Below, in pieces: positions 37,984-49,960 of a stretch of 64,000 bases of DNA. The stretch is from contig CP136067.1 in the NCBI GenBank assembly GCA_032622095.1, forward strand, positions 92,184,707-92,248,706. Direction: 5' to 3'. Numbering within the stretch: position 1 is the first letter of the stretch; every line of letters begins with the position of its first letter. Under the pieces are notes generated by a model. It did not search any database. It saw only the letters and a list, made by a program, of their open reading frames with translations, and was not told the DNA's origin. A program made the translations under genes and the position numbers. The stretch comes from Siphonodentalium dalli (Eukaryota; Mollusca; Scaphopoda; Gadilida; Siphonodentaliidae).

Positions 37984-38575
37984 TACCCCCGTAACGAAGT
38001 TATGGGGGTATACTGGAATCAGCTTGCCCGTCCGTCCGTCGTCCGTCGTACCGTCGTCCGTCCGTCCGCGTACACAAATTTGTCCGGAGTTATTCTCAGT
38101 CGTTTTTTCATCAATTTCCGTGAAACTTGGCACAGACATCAACCACCATGGGATCCTGTGCACCTGCTATTATAACGTCTGTCGGACTTTTTTTGAAGGA
38201 GTTATCCCCCCGTTTTTGACTTAGAAACTTTTCGCAACATGTGTAATTTTGTCCAAGCTTTTATTCCTACATTTTTAAGTGAATATTGTTTTAACTTGGC
38301 ACAGATATTTAGTACCATGGGAACCTGTGCACCTGCGATTATGACGTGTGTCCAACATTTTTGGTGGAGTTATCCCACTTTTTCGACTTAGAACATTTTC
38401 GCAACGTGCATAATTTTGTCCGAGCTTTTATTCCTACATTGTTCAGTCAATTGGTTCAATATTAAGGTTAGGGTTGTGCACCTGCAATATAATGGGAACT
38501 GTTATTTTATTATTTTAACTAAATGTTTACTGACATGTGAAACATCTTAGTATTTTAAAAACACGGGGGTATCCT
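37984..38575. repeat. Interspersed repeat with a gggggtat inverted end
   Basis: Starts with the hairpin ataccccc-gtaacgaagttat-gggggtat, followed by agcttgcccgtccgtccgtc. Two related internal segments each carry aacttggcacagac/t, accatggga-cctgtgcacctg and gttat (38120-38215 and 38295-38390). The right end acgggggtatccttagtcccat reads as its terminus. Repeats of this general type are widespread in marine invertebrate genomes, as far as I recall; that is memory, not a search. Confidence 0.5.
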
Positions 38576-38602
38576 TAGTCCCATTGGGAAAGTCACACTT
38601 CT

Positions 38603-41600
38603 AGTTTCAATTTGGTTAATGTTTATTTAAAAATTATCAAACAAATTCAGACATTTTGTGTCAAACTATTTTGTGTTCCAGAGTGAACCCTGCTTGACTC
38701 TCATGGGGCGTTCATGAAGCATGTGTGTCCACTTCCACTGCTGGAAACGTGCCATCCGCTGAACTGTAGTCTGGTGCACGTGGGGTTCCTCTGACACAGT
38801 GCCACGCAATCATCCACCCTGAGTTTTATTCCATGAGGTTCGAATTTTTGCATCGGGCCATGTTGTTCTTGGTCGTCAGATATCTCGAACCTGCTACCAC
38901 TGACTTCTGTAATTACAGGGACACAACATATAGTAATGCCCTAAGTAATCGACTCCTTAACCGCAGCAGAATTATGGGTAATTTTTCAGGATTTAGTCGG
39001 AAATATGGCTTGTCACTGAGAGCTTTCCGATGAATGGCAACAAGCCATATTTCCGACTAAATCCTGAAAAATTACCCATAATTCTGCTGTGGTTAAATCC
39101 TGAAAAGTTACCCATAATTCTGCTGTGGTCAAGGAGCCGATTATTTAGAGTATTACTGTACTTGTCATTTATATCGATGCATGCAAAAGAGTAGGATGTA
39201 TGTCCGTCTTTCTGTTCGTGATTTTCCTCACAGACCCCAGAAACTATTTCAACCAAATTTGGTGCGGTGACTCTGGTTTCCACGGTGGATGTTATAAAGG
39301 CGATAGTTTTCAATTTTTTAAATTTAATAACAAAATAAATATAATTAAACAATATATCTTCTAGGTTAAATTGATCAAGGAGTTGAATCTAAATAAAAAT
39401 TAAAAAATAAAATTTTAAATTCAAAATAATTTGTATTTGTTTTGTTTATAAATCAAAAATATTAAACGATCAAAAAATAATGAAATAGAACTGCAGTCAA
39501 TTATAATATACGCATTCCCAACCTGTTATTTATCAACATTTTGTTCAACGAAATTTGGACGGTTGTCAGATATCTGACACACAAAAGCCACTTGATTTTA
39601 GGTTATCCATCTTCATCCGCAATTTGGTCCGAGACCGTCTTCTCGTCGACTTTTTGCCAGGCCACTAAAAAGTACCGGTGGCAAAAAATAATAGATTTCA
39701 AAACTCGATATCTGATCACTCAGAGCTTTTATGGTTGGATTTCTCGACTCGACTCAAGTTTCCTTTTTACCCCCGAAGCCAAAGAAATAGAAATTTGCGA
39801 GCGTTGATTCGGATTATGCATCTTTAAAACAACTTCTCTACATTTTACATCAAATGCCAATCTTTACGATTTTAAAAATGCAGATATGGACATTATTTTG
39901 TAAACAATATATACTAAAATGTTTGCAATTAGGTCTACGGCAAAAATTTACATAATATTAAACGGAGGACTTTTTCGGCATTTGACCGAACACATCAACT
40001 GACCTTTGTTTTTGGTGTATGCATCGAGTTGATCCAGAATGCAACTGGAGCTCGCAATCCAGGGCGCACCTGTAATGAACTTTGACTATGAATTTCTATT
40101 TATAACTAGATACATGAAGATAATCAAGCCTTGACATAGTGTCTGTAGTTTTCAGAATGAGGTGTGTATTTAGAGAGGATATCCCACACAGGGGGTAGGC
40201 ATAACTAAATTCAACCTCTGGTGACCTCATTCTGCTTAGGCCTCATCTTAAGGGAAGTATATATAGTGTCGAATTAACATTGTTTTTAATTACTTTTCAC
40301 TTCTGTTCGGTTTCTATGCCCCTTAATTTTCAGTAGATAAACTGCATACTCAATGTGACTAATTGGTGAATATCACCAATTTCTGCTGGGGAACTTCTAT
40401 CTGATCCAAGGTCTCCCATAGTAGTTGATGCCTCAACAGAGGTCCACAGTGGGAGAACATGGTGACACTAGACCACCGTGGGGGATAGCGGCCATGGTGG
40501 TTGAGGCCTGAGTAGAATGAGGTCCACAGAGGGTGAATATGGTGACACTAGACCGCCGTGTGTGATAGCGTCACTAAATTCACCACCTGGGAAGCTCAAT
40601 CAGTATATGACAGACATACAACTTCAAGGTTTGATAATAATGAATACATATACTTTAATACTATCGAGTTATCGGGGACAGCATAACAAAAGAGGCTGTC
40701 TCCCTGCCGTCCCTAAACTTAACCGTTTATATACTAAATACGCATATTGACGAGTACTTCGCTTAGGACATGTTCAGATAATAAATTCAACAAATGACAA
40801 TACGGCGAATTAAACGATAAGATATGTGTATGTAGAGTGTGTGAGTACAAACCGATGTCGTATCGAGCACTGATTTGACGTTCTTTGTTCTCACAAATTT
40901 ATTTTTATTCAACCATTCATTTTGTGAAAACAAAATATCATTCTGAGGGTAATATTGTATAGATCACGAATGGCTTGGAGTTGACTATGTCAAAATAATG
41001 GTCCGAGAGGTGGAATAGTCCACGAACCGCAAATTCCTCACCGAAGACCACTATTTTGGCATAGTCAAGGACAAGACATGCATTATGTATTATATTATAT
41101 CGAATATTGGTGTCAATTCTCACACAATTTCTGTGTATTATTTTGTCACATATTTATTTACCGTGAAGTTTGGAAATCGGTCTACGGCAATCTATTGACG
41201 ATGGCAGGGGAGAATATATAACTATGTTATTAGTCACATTTAACAGAATCGCCTCATGATTGCTGTATTTATTTCTATAAATAAGTCATTAGAATATTAA
41301 AAAAATTTGGCGAAATTTTAGAAGTTAACTTGTTTGTCGTCCTTGAAAACGGAAAAGGAAAGTTGTCAATATCGTTCACTGGTATTAAAATAGGACTGTC
41401 CACGCTTGCCAACTAAACGAACAAACTATACATTGGATAGCTATGGCCGGACATTTGTAAGATCTATAAAAGACACAAATAAGTCCAATGATATCCGATA
41501 TTGCAACAACTATTGTACAATGTCTAGTTGAAATGAGTCTGTTACTATATAAATACAAAAAGAAAAGTAGGCGAGTAGGAATCCTATTGGGGCACTATCG

Positions 41601-41680
41601 TAAAATAGTACGACAGCGAACGTCACGCGTGATATAATATACATGTATATATATACGCACCAGAACTTTTCCAACACGAG
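38603..41680 (+). repeat. Large direct duplication, copy 2
   Basis: Second copy of 33384-37050 with indels: it lacks about 465 bp corresponding to 34195-34660, has about 180 bp of its own near 40645-40830, and a shortened hairpin at 40984-41062. Repeat B copy 3 lies at 39485-39830. Confidence 0.75.
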
Positions 41681-42764
41681 TTTCATCTTATCATAACATA
41701 TATTGGAAAGGGTGTGGCTATTGGGTGTCAGTCAGATGATGGGTGTCCACCATAGCATTTCCGCCCTCTTATAACATATCGACACAGGTCCGTGGATATA
41801 GGGGCTCCATTTGGTGAGGAAATTTCCATATCCAAGATGTTCCATCTGCACTTAACTCTTTTCGGTTGGAATTTTCAAAAAATACTTGTTGGGATGTCAA
41901 GCCATGAGAATCTCCGTTTGTTCTACAATTTTCAACCAATTTTGTATCAGGCGTTGAATTTCCAACACACGTTAACCAAAGTTTGGGCGGGACTACATTG
42001 TGGGCGGGGACTGGAATACCCACTATCGCCAAGTCCAAAGGAGGATAAACGACCCGACCCCGTGTCACTACGTCCATACTGAACATGGCTGGGTATATGA
42101 TCCGGTTTAAGGGGATGAAATAACTGAACATCGAACATTTTTGTTGGACACCCCATACAAAGACATTCTAGTCAGGTTCATTAACGTTATAACTTTCAAT
42201 AAAACGGTCATATAGTACTCGAATGATTATTCTTTGTGATTGGGAAAGTTTCCTAGTTGCACACACATACTCGTGATTTGTGTCTCTAATCGTATGTTCA
42301 TAGCATCAGCGGAATGACAAATTGTGGTTTCTTACAAACACAAATAAAATTCTTCATAGTATTGACTCTTGTTGGTTGACCTGAAAAGCTATTTTGACAT
42401 ACGAGATATGGCGTGGTTTGAATCCATATGCTTCGAACGAGCGTGCTAGCGCTGGACAGCTGATTTCGATTTCATGTACCATGTTCCTAACCAACTGATT
42501 CTTCAGTGGTCCATGGCTCAAATTATAAAAAAGTATGAAAGGTATGAAAGGAGATGGTCCCATACATGGCCGGATTCATTGTACAATATCCGTTTAATCG
42601 TATGTCGGACTAAAACAGGTTAGGTTAGGACGGACTAAGATGGGTCATGTCATTGACGTAACCGCAGATTCGTTGCGATTTGGAAACGTGGTATATTCGC
42701 GTTAGGAACTTTATTACGCGCGCCGCGTTTTCTGTCCTAGAGATTCTAGATAGCTGTGGGCGCT
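41681..42764. other. No gene recognised
   Basis: Open frames on both strands at 41769-42156 have no recognisable domain. A decayed half of the 20759-20979 element lies near 42510-42600. Confidence 0.3.
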
Positions 42765-43205
42765 GACATCAACATGGGTGTTTTATTTATAGAATGGGAA
42801 ATTTTGGTATGATTAAAAATCGAACTGCTAGCCGGAGGCCGAGTCCGGTAAAAGGTGTAGTTAGGATTTTCAATTTCGTTTATTGTCGTTAATTAACGTT
42901 ATGTCAATAATGTTGATTTTTTGTTTGTGATAAGATATGTCAATTAAAAATACAATAAATGAAAAAGATAATTAGTAAGTCTTATATATCAATTTTTATA
43001 GACCCCTTTCGTTCTCCAGTCTAATGGGGGTTGTGGTTGTAGACGGCGGAGTCCACAGCCGTTCGTTAATTAGGTGCTGATTGTTATTGTTATTTTAACG
43101 GAATTCAGAGTTGGTCATTCGCGAAACCAATATATTTTATATTCTATAATTACAATCATGTGTATCTAATATATGTTCCTGAGCGCGTTACCATATCTGA
43201 CATTG
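42765..43205 (+). repeat. Interspersed repeat family C, copy 2
   Basis: Inverted relative to 23670-24180: catgggtgttttatttatag, ggaggccgagtccggtaaaa, ttattttaacggaattcaga and gttggtcattcgcgaaaccaa match it on the opposite strand. Confidence 0.65.
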
Positions 43206-44076
43206 GTTTTTTGTCTAATATGCCAGACGTAGCTGGTGTTATCTCCATTGCGTGGGCATTTTGTTTTAAATTAGGCGGTGACAATTTGGTTTGTGGATGT
43301 GACTGACAAGAGTCCATATCTAAAGCTTAGCGCATACAGCGTACATATCTAGTAAACGGAGGGTGATTGTGATGGCGCATTGCTGAATTAGAATTCATTG
43401 ATATTCAACATAGACAGTTATTTTCTACTGTCATAAGTAAGAACTTTCAGAAGAACACTAATTATAAAATAACAAAATCGATATATTTTCTGAATATATT
43501 CTCCATATGAATAAAAGACAATTGCAAGCATACTTTTAAAACTGAGTGGGATAATCCATTTAGTATAGAAAGGGTTCAAATATATAACATGTATCACCAA
43601 TTATCAGAGTCTAACTAGTATTCTTCTCTAATCAATAGTACTTGAATTATTGTAGTTTAATGAAAGGATAGCCTTAGTTGAAACTTATGTACACGGCCAA
43701 CAAAGAAGAATGTCCGGTGTCAGACGTGTCACAGTTACGATGTAATAATATGTAGGCTTCTTTTTCGTTGGTACAGTTTGTTGGACAATTTCTCGTTATA
43801 GTTAACATGATGCATCTCGCTCGTTATTTGATTAGACAAATGTGTGTGCCTGGACCAACTGCCACGTTTCGATGTAAATGGTTAATGGATCCAGACAGGA
43901 TTTTTGGGTTAATGAAGCGACAGGCGCCATACCTTTGTCACAGTAACTATGACTGCCAAATTGTCACAAAACTTAACAGCATACACCACCCTAAGACATC
44001 ACACCTATTATGCTACCATAACAATAATATATGTCAACCCAGCTAATCTCAGATATTTTCGCCGCCCATTACGTAC
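43206..44076. other. No gene recognised
   Basis: AT-rich sequence downstream (on the minus strand) of the lectin exon at 44077. Later exons of that gene might lie here, but none was recognised. Confidence 0.3.
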
Positions 44077-44315
44077 CTATCTGTATTCGTTCGCACATGA
44101 AAGCAATGAGGCCGTCACCACCTCCGACGGAGAAACAGACGGTTGTATCATTGTTATCGATGTTGACGTCTCCAATTGGCGTCCGCGACCGATCGGGTTG
44201 ACCATAACACCAATTTAAGCCAGATGTGTTTGCCAATGTCTTGTCGTCATACCAACGGAAGTCGTCACTGGTGGCATTGTAGATCATGCCAGTGAAAATT
44301 CGACTCATCCTTTTC
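44077..44315 (-). CDS. C-type lectin domain exon, paralogue of 6142-6380
   Basis: On the minus strand, acceptor cttcttttgcag ends at 44316 and donor gtacgt lies at 44071-44076, giving a 239-nt exon with the same phase as 6142-6380. It encodes FTGMIYNAT-DFRWYDD, LNWCYGQPDRSRTPIGDVNI and CFSVGG-FMCER. WYDD, W-C, the PD-SR-P-G-VNI segment and C-x-CER align without gaps to the exon at 6.1 kb. It is the second half of a CTLD. The matching first-half exon was not recognised upstream (44.3-45.0 kb), so it may be a partial gene copy or have a long intron. Confidence 0.65.
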
Positions 44316-45028
44316 CTGCAAAAGAAGCAACACTAAATCAACATTTCAAATGCAATTATCTGCACATACATTGTATAACTATACAAAAGAACAAGCACAT
44401 TGTGAATCAAAATTCATATTTATGTTAAACCTTCTTCTTTACTATCTACTAGTGAACACTAGTCAATTGCCCATGATCGACCTATCCGGAATAAACTATC
44501 GGTATCACAGCAGCTTTTGGTCAACAGGATGGCTCAGTCAATTTCAGAGATGCACTTAACATGTTGTACCATAGCTGAAATCCGGACCCACTATCCGCCA
44601 CACGTTACATATTATGGAGATGTAATATTATTGTCAACCAGGATATCCACGTCGCTGTCACATACAACGCGCTACCCGCAGATACTAACAGGCGCACGTT
44701 TTTCCAACATTGCCTGGTATTTTGAAATAGATTTTCTTAAAATCTGTATGATTTTTATTATTGAAATTTGTTACAAATGATTATTTTGACACAATATATT
44801 TAAAATTGCACTGTATATAGGCACCAATTATATCTGTAAAATAGAATATTTTCAAAAGTGCAGTTAATATATACATGATATCATGTATGTAAATCATGAG
44901 AGGAGACGTAATTTGTTCTTGATTCGTAAAATCTCATGATCATTTTTATTTAGAAAGGCAACTACCCATAAATAATGTCATGTCATGTCATGTCATATCG
45001 TGGCTGTTGATTAATGAGAAAGGGGACT
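44316..45028. other. No further exon recognised
   Basis: This is where the preceding lectin exon would be expected on the minus strand, but no segment like 7238-7382 is seen. A small tatgtcatgtcatgtcatgtc microsatellite lies near 44976-44998. Confidence 0.3.
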
Positions 45029-46103
45029 GATATAAGAGGGTATCACCCCCTCTCCCCTGAATCCTGAATACGAGTTAATTTTGGGGGGTGAATCCTGAAT
45101 ACGAGTTAATTTTGGGGGGTGAATCCTGAATACATGTTAAGAAATAATACATAGAAGTTACATAGACACATTATGATGCCGGTCGCGTTATGATGCCGTT
45201 ATGATACCATTAATGATACTTTATGACCAGGGACGTGGCTAGAGGGTTTCCGTTGGGGGGTGTCCACCTTGTAAATTCCAACTGCACCCCCCTCCTTGAG
45301 TCAGAATCAGACCGAACACAAGTTTAGCATAATTCCATTTGCACCCCCCTCCTTGCACCTCAGTGTTTAGGCCTAATATCCTATATCTTCATAAACCATG
45401 ATTCTATATTCCCGGTATGAGAAAATTCAGATATTTTAACCTGAAACATTGCATAAATCCTAACATCTAGTGGTCTAACTCCATACACATGCACACGGCT
45501 ACGGACAAGAGACCACGACACACCGAGCTGACCATCGTTGTTCGGCCGGTGTGAGAAAATTTTGAAATTTGAACAAGAAAATCGCAAATCTTAGCATCCA
45601 GACTGGCCTCAACTGAAGCTTTCCTATAGTGTTGGAAATTTCAAACATCATACTCCCCTTCAGGTTGGAAAATTCTCCAACTGATGACCACAAGTTTGAC
45701 CAAATGTAGTAAAATATTGTTAAACTTATTAGCATTTTTGTATTGGCCACAGGGGAGAGACAATGACACACCGGGCCGACCATGGTTCGGCCCGGTGTGC
45801 GAAAATTTTGTAATCTGAACAAGAAAATCGCAAAATCCTAGCATCTAGACTGGCGTCAAGCATTTTTAGCATGTTTATGATGGCACGGTGGTCGAATATG
45901 CCCAAGAAGCTATTATACCCACCCATTCACACAGATAACTAGCACAAAATATTACTTTGCGCCATCAAAACATGCGTCCAAGATGTTTTGCTTGAACCCG
46001 AATACCAGTTAATTCGGGGGTATGAATCCCGCGTACGGCTTCAAAACACCCTGAATCCCGCGTACCGAAAGGGGGGGGGGGGTGATACCCTCATATAAGT
46101 TCT
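45029..46103. mobile_element. TIR element with internal duplications
   Basis: Left tataagagggtatcacccc (45033-45051) matches the reverse complement of right ggggtgataccctcatata (46079-46097). Beside the left end the 36-bp unit gaatcctgaatacgagtta-attttggggggt is repeated 2.5 times. Inside, a block with gacacaccg-gc-gaccat, cggtgtg-gaaaattttg and gaacaagaaaatcgcaaa occurs at 45515-45612 and again at 45757-45858, with a weaker third at 45410-45475. No transposase recognised. Confidence 0.55.
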
Positions 46104-46639
46104 GTGTCATTGGTTCATAACAAAAATCAAGCCAATCGCCACATCCGTTAAATTTGTGGCCTATTTCCAGTTAATTGTTCCATGTTTGAGTGGACCACAT
46201 GGGTTATCAGCATTTGTTTTTATTGAGCTGAAATATTTGTGGCTGATTCATTCGTCATTGGAGTATATATGAGTATATGTTGTCGTCTCATGTAATTAGA
46301 AATAGAACTCCACATTATGACACATATGAACACGGGGATGACCGACGTGGACGCACAATGGTAACGACAATGATTCACACTTGTTATTTGTAGAAAATCT
46401 GATACATTTGGTCAATGTAACTAGGTAATTTAGTGCACTATTTGTTGGTTACAGAACAATGAGTTTTTCAATTTCCCCAGAAAAGATTTCGCTAGAAGAG
46501 GACAGCGTTGATTTTTTATCAAATATCACCTTGATGTTATTTTTATTGCTAGTTTTCCGAACGAGTTCTCTCTATTTCGCACGAAAGTACTGAAACTCGA
46601 GGCCACTTGATAACATAATATAACATAAACACTTGATCA
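46104..46639. other. No gene recognised
   Basis: Unique-looking AT-rich stretch, nothing recognised. Confidence 0.3.
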
Positions 46640-46835
46640 CATTAAGAGCCCACACCTGAAAAGTCGCGAGTTGACTTATATGTGTCATTGTGAGCACATA
46701 ATCTGCTTAGAATCGCCTCATTATGTGACTACAACGCTCTCATTTTCAGCACATTATCGACTAAAAATGGGATGACTCTCAGCAGATTATTAACCTAAAA
46801 CAAGTTCTAATGTAAGTGCGGATTTTCGGGAGCAC
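46640..46835. repeat. Interspersed repeat family A, copy 3
   Basis: cgcgagttgacttatatgtgtcattgtgagcacataatctgcttagaatcgcc and cagcacattatcgact match 8270-8470. The left half of the family is absent. Confidence 0.6.
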
Positions 46836-47003
46836 ATGGTGAATATTGCCATAATGAAGGTTTAAGGGTCGCACGATGGCTCTTGGTGATGGCATCCAGG
46901 TAATGGCGAGACAGTGCCTAAACTTTATTTTCAAAATTCTAGTGGTTACAAAACGGAAGACAATTGAGATCAATGTCGGTTATCATGTTAACCAAGTGCA
47001 ACA

Positions 47004-47411
47004 TGAACTCCGCAACTCACAAACACATGAACTCCGCAACTCACAAACACATGAACTCCGCAACTCACAAACACATGAACTCCTCAACTCACAAACACAT
47101 GAACTCCGCAACTCACAAACACATGAACTCCGCAACTCACAAACACATGAACTCCGCAACTCACAAACACATGAACTCCGCAACTCACAAACACATGAAC
47201 TCCGCAATTCACAAACACATGAACTCCGCAACTCACAAACACATGAAATCCGCAACTCACAAACACATGAACTCCGCAACTCACAAACACATGAACTCCG
47301 CAACTCACAAACACATGAACTCCGCAACTCACAAACACGTGAACTCCGCAACTCACAAACACATGAACTCCGCAACTCACAAACGCATGAACTCCGCAAC
47401 TCACAAACACA
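47004..47411 (+). repeat. 24-bp minisatellite, 17 copies
   Basis: The unit catgaactccgcaactcacaaaca is repeated 17 times with few substitutions (for example ctcctcaac, gaaatccgc, acgtgaac). Because 24 is divisible by 3 and the unit lacks stops in several frames, long open frames arise on both strands; they encode only the repeat. There are no spacers, so this is not CRISPR-like. Confidence 0.95.
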
Positions 47412-47849
47412 TGGCGCAATGGAGAATGGAAAGATATCCATTGTAACAAGTTACATTCGGTATGGCCAGATATCAACATCAAACAGTGAAGATATGCAGT
47501 ACATATTTATTAGTTTGAAGATATATATTGCATGCATTGCTATACACTGTCCGAGTGAATTTCCAGAATTTGTGCATTGGGAGACAACATTTTTTTTTAC
47601 ATGTATATCGCGAAAAAGAACATGAAATTGGTTTGCTTTTGTTATTATTTATATTATTAACAATTGCCCAATAACGCGATTGTTCGTGCATCAATTGGTA
47701 TGTAAACATCAACTGTTGTATTTTTGTCAACACATCAATAATGTCGACTGTGATATATAGAAGAACATATGCGTTATTAACGCCACCGGTGTATACTGTT
47801 GGGAAATTTTTAGAAATCTGTGGACCTGTGTAGATAATTGTTTTTTTTC

Positions 47850-48425
47850 CGGTTAGCTTGGGACGCGTTAAAGTTGTACTGCGACCCCGAGTCCGGTAAA
47901 AGCTGGAGTTGGAATGTCCAAGTTCGTGAAAGTTCTATTGACTATGCCGATGATTTGAGAAGCTTGATTGTTTTAGGATATTGTAGAAAGGCTAATCTGG
48001 CCGTGTCAAATTGAGCTATAGCGATGGGATATCTCGCAGGACAACACATTTCGTGTTTTCGTGGGGTGTGTATTCGCTGGATGTCTTATAGTTGCAGTAT
48101 ATATGTACTATCATGACCGCGTTAACTGCGTTCGATGTTTAGGTATGAACAATGGCTGGGCCATGCACACTTGAAGATTTTATGGCGGAACCCAATTTTT
48201 TATCCGCATCTAGAAGCTTTCTGGTTTGGTGAATGAAAAACCTGCAGTAATAAGCCGTAGTGTTTTGTAATAATTTGAAGGATTAGTTGTTTTAACGGAA
48301 CTCTGAGGCGGTGGATTCATGTAACCAATATATTTTATATTATAATTTATATTTATGGCTAATAATATGATCTTGGTGGCGTTACCATTTCTGACTATGA
48401 TTTCTTGTGCTGAATAGCTGTAAAT
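47850..48425 (+). repeat. Interspersed repeat family C, copy 3, diverged
   Basis: cgaccccgagtccggtaaaagctggagttgg (47883-47913) and gttttaacggaactctgagg-gg-ttcatgtaaccaatatattttatatta (48288-48345) match 42830-43150 in the same orientation, with a longer and unrelated middle. Confidence 0.5.
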
Positions 48426-49016
48426 TATGTGACCTATTATGATGTTCGCAATCACTAATTATTATTTTAAAGCTCCATAGTGACCTTCGCAGTAAGCACA
48501 TCGTGTGGTCAATAATATAGTTATAAATGTCAGTATCTATATTAAAAATGTTTCATAATGATCTTTATCGTTATTATAAGATTTGTTTTGTTAAATATAA
48601 TAAGAACGAAACACAGTGATGTGTTCACATATTTGATACTGAAGATGGTGCATATTTGTATTGTATAACATCATCCGACCCTTATTCCATTCGTTAAACA
48701 AATTATATAATAATGATATGCAACAGTCCATGCATAACAGGAAATATTGCCATGTGTTCCCACATATAGTATTGTTGTGCAAACCTGATTCAGTATAGTG
48801 ATGCCGAATGAAGAGGAATCGGTGTCTGTGAATTGAATTGAATTGAATATTTGTTTATTATAGTGACATTGTGTTACATATATAAATGCGTATACACACA
48901 CCAATAATCGACAATTACACCCTGCCCAAATGGAGCTCGTCTTCCACATACTTTGATTGGCAGAACACACATATTCGGTCGACCAAGTCTTCATTTCGTC
49001 ATCGACAGTAGTAATG
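48426..49016. other. No gene recognised
   Basis: Contains an (attga)n microsatellite at 48831-48850 that starts a LINE-tail-like segment running to about 48960. Confidence 0.3.
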
Positions 49017-49317
49017 GGGGGCACTATGGCCCAGTACCCCCCAGACATGGGCACTATGGCCCAATACCCCCAGACATGGGCACTATGGCCCAGTACCCCC
49101 CAGACATGGGCACTATGGCCCAGTACTCCCCAGACATGGGCACTATGGCCCAGTACCCCCCAGACATGGGCACTATGGCCCAGTACTCCCCAGACATGGG
49201 CACTATGGCCCAGTACCCCCAGACATGGGCACTATGGCCCAGTACCCCCCAGACATGGGCTGGGGGGTACTAGGCCATAGTGCCCATGTCTGGGGGGTAC
49301 TGGGCCATAGTTTCCCC
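49017..49317. repeat. 30-bp minisatellite ending in an inverted unit
   Basis: About eight units of cccagacatgggcactatggcccagtaccc run from 49017 to about 49262. The last 57 bp (49261-49317) are the reverse complement of two units. The array thus has inverted ends and can fold into a hairpin. Open frames here are artefacts. It lies directly left of the virus-like region. Confidence 0.9.
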
Positions 49318-49460
49318 CCTGAGGATAGATGTTCCTGTCATTGATGTGACATTTCTGATCGAAAAAATGAAAATGGACTTAGAATTATTTTTTTCAAAAG
49401 GAAAATCTCACTTTGGAAAATATCAATTAGCTATCAAGAGTATCTTTTCGATCAGTTAGT

Positions 49461-49476
49461 GGCCCTGAAAAGGGCC
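49461..49476 (-). terminator. Histone-type 3' stem-loop after the OTU-like gene
   Basis: On the minus strand: AAAAC-GGCCCTTTTCAGGGCC-ACTAA, a six-base-pair stem with TTTC loop, 19 nt after the stop codon. It is identical to the metazoan replication-dependent histone mRNA stem-loop. Confidence 0.8.
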
Positions 49477-49495
49477 GTTTTATTTTTTTTATAGT

Positions 49496-49960
49496 TTAGA
49501 ATCCGCCACATTGAACTTCGTTGTTCGCCAAAACTTCAATTGATTTGTCTCCTCTCCTCATCCATATTTCGCATTCACAATAATGCTCGTGGCAAACGTG
49601 GGGGATCCACACTAGAGGTATTGATGACTTGAATCTTGGTGTTGATTTGTAGCCGCCTTTGGTAGCATCAAACATGACGATAGGTCGCTGTATAACAGTC
49701 GCCGCTAATTCAACCATCAATCTTGATTCGGCCAAAAGTGGTGAGTGTCGTAAGTCTTGTGCCGACGCACCAAGTTCGTCCCTCTCTGTGTAGTACAGGT
49801 CAACGGCCGCATCTCTCAGAACCATCCATCCATCGGTCGTCCCGTAAATCCCAATGCTGAGTGCCTTCCAAAATAGAGATATTTCTTCGCCGTACACTGC
49901 TTTACAGTATACCCCACGGACCATTATCTCGTCAAGATCGGTTATGTTTACAGCAGTCAT
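49496..49960 (-). CDS. OTU-like cysteine-protease-fold protein, active site apparently lost
   Basis: A 154-aa protein if it starts at the ATG at 49960; the frame is open to an upstream ATG at 50002. I prefer 49960 because that ATG and its leader are conserved in front of the second minus-strand gene at 52156. The segment EEISLFWKALSIGIYG-DGWMVLRDAAVDLY resembles the OTU entry motif (DGxCLFRALS then lR), and VELAATVIQRPIVMFD plus PLVWIPHVCHEHY resemble its middle and catalytic His region. The catalytic Cys position reads Ser, so deubiquitinase activity is doubtful. The gene diverges from 50866-51351 and ends 19 nt before a histone-type stem-loop. The OTU assignment is by motif reading only; it could be an unrelated fold. 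Confidence 0.5.
   Translation of the reverse strand: MTAVNITDLDEIMVRGVYCKAVYGEEISLFWKALSIGIYGTTDGWMVLRDAAVDLYYTERDELGASAQDLRHSPLLAESRLMVELAATVIQRPIVMFDATKGGYKSTPRFKSSIPLVWIPHVCHEHYCECEIWMRRGDKSIEVLANNEVQCGGF

Noticed and set aside
41769-42156. Open frames of up to 120 codons on both strands
   Set aside because: No domain, start context or conservation within the window; overlapping frames on both strands suggest chance.
47004-47411. CRISPR-like array
   Set aside because: Units are directly adjacent without spacers, in an animal genome.
46876-47625. 249-aa open frame and its overlapping partners on both strands
   Set aside because: They consist of the 24-bp minisatellite; all are by-products of a period divisible by three.
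48953-49280. Proline-rich open frames of about 107 codons
   Set aside because: Translation of the 30-bp minisatellite.
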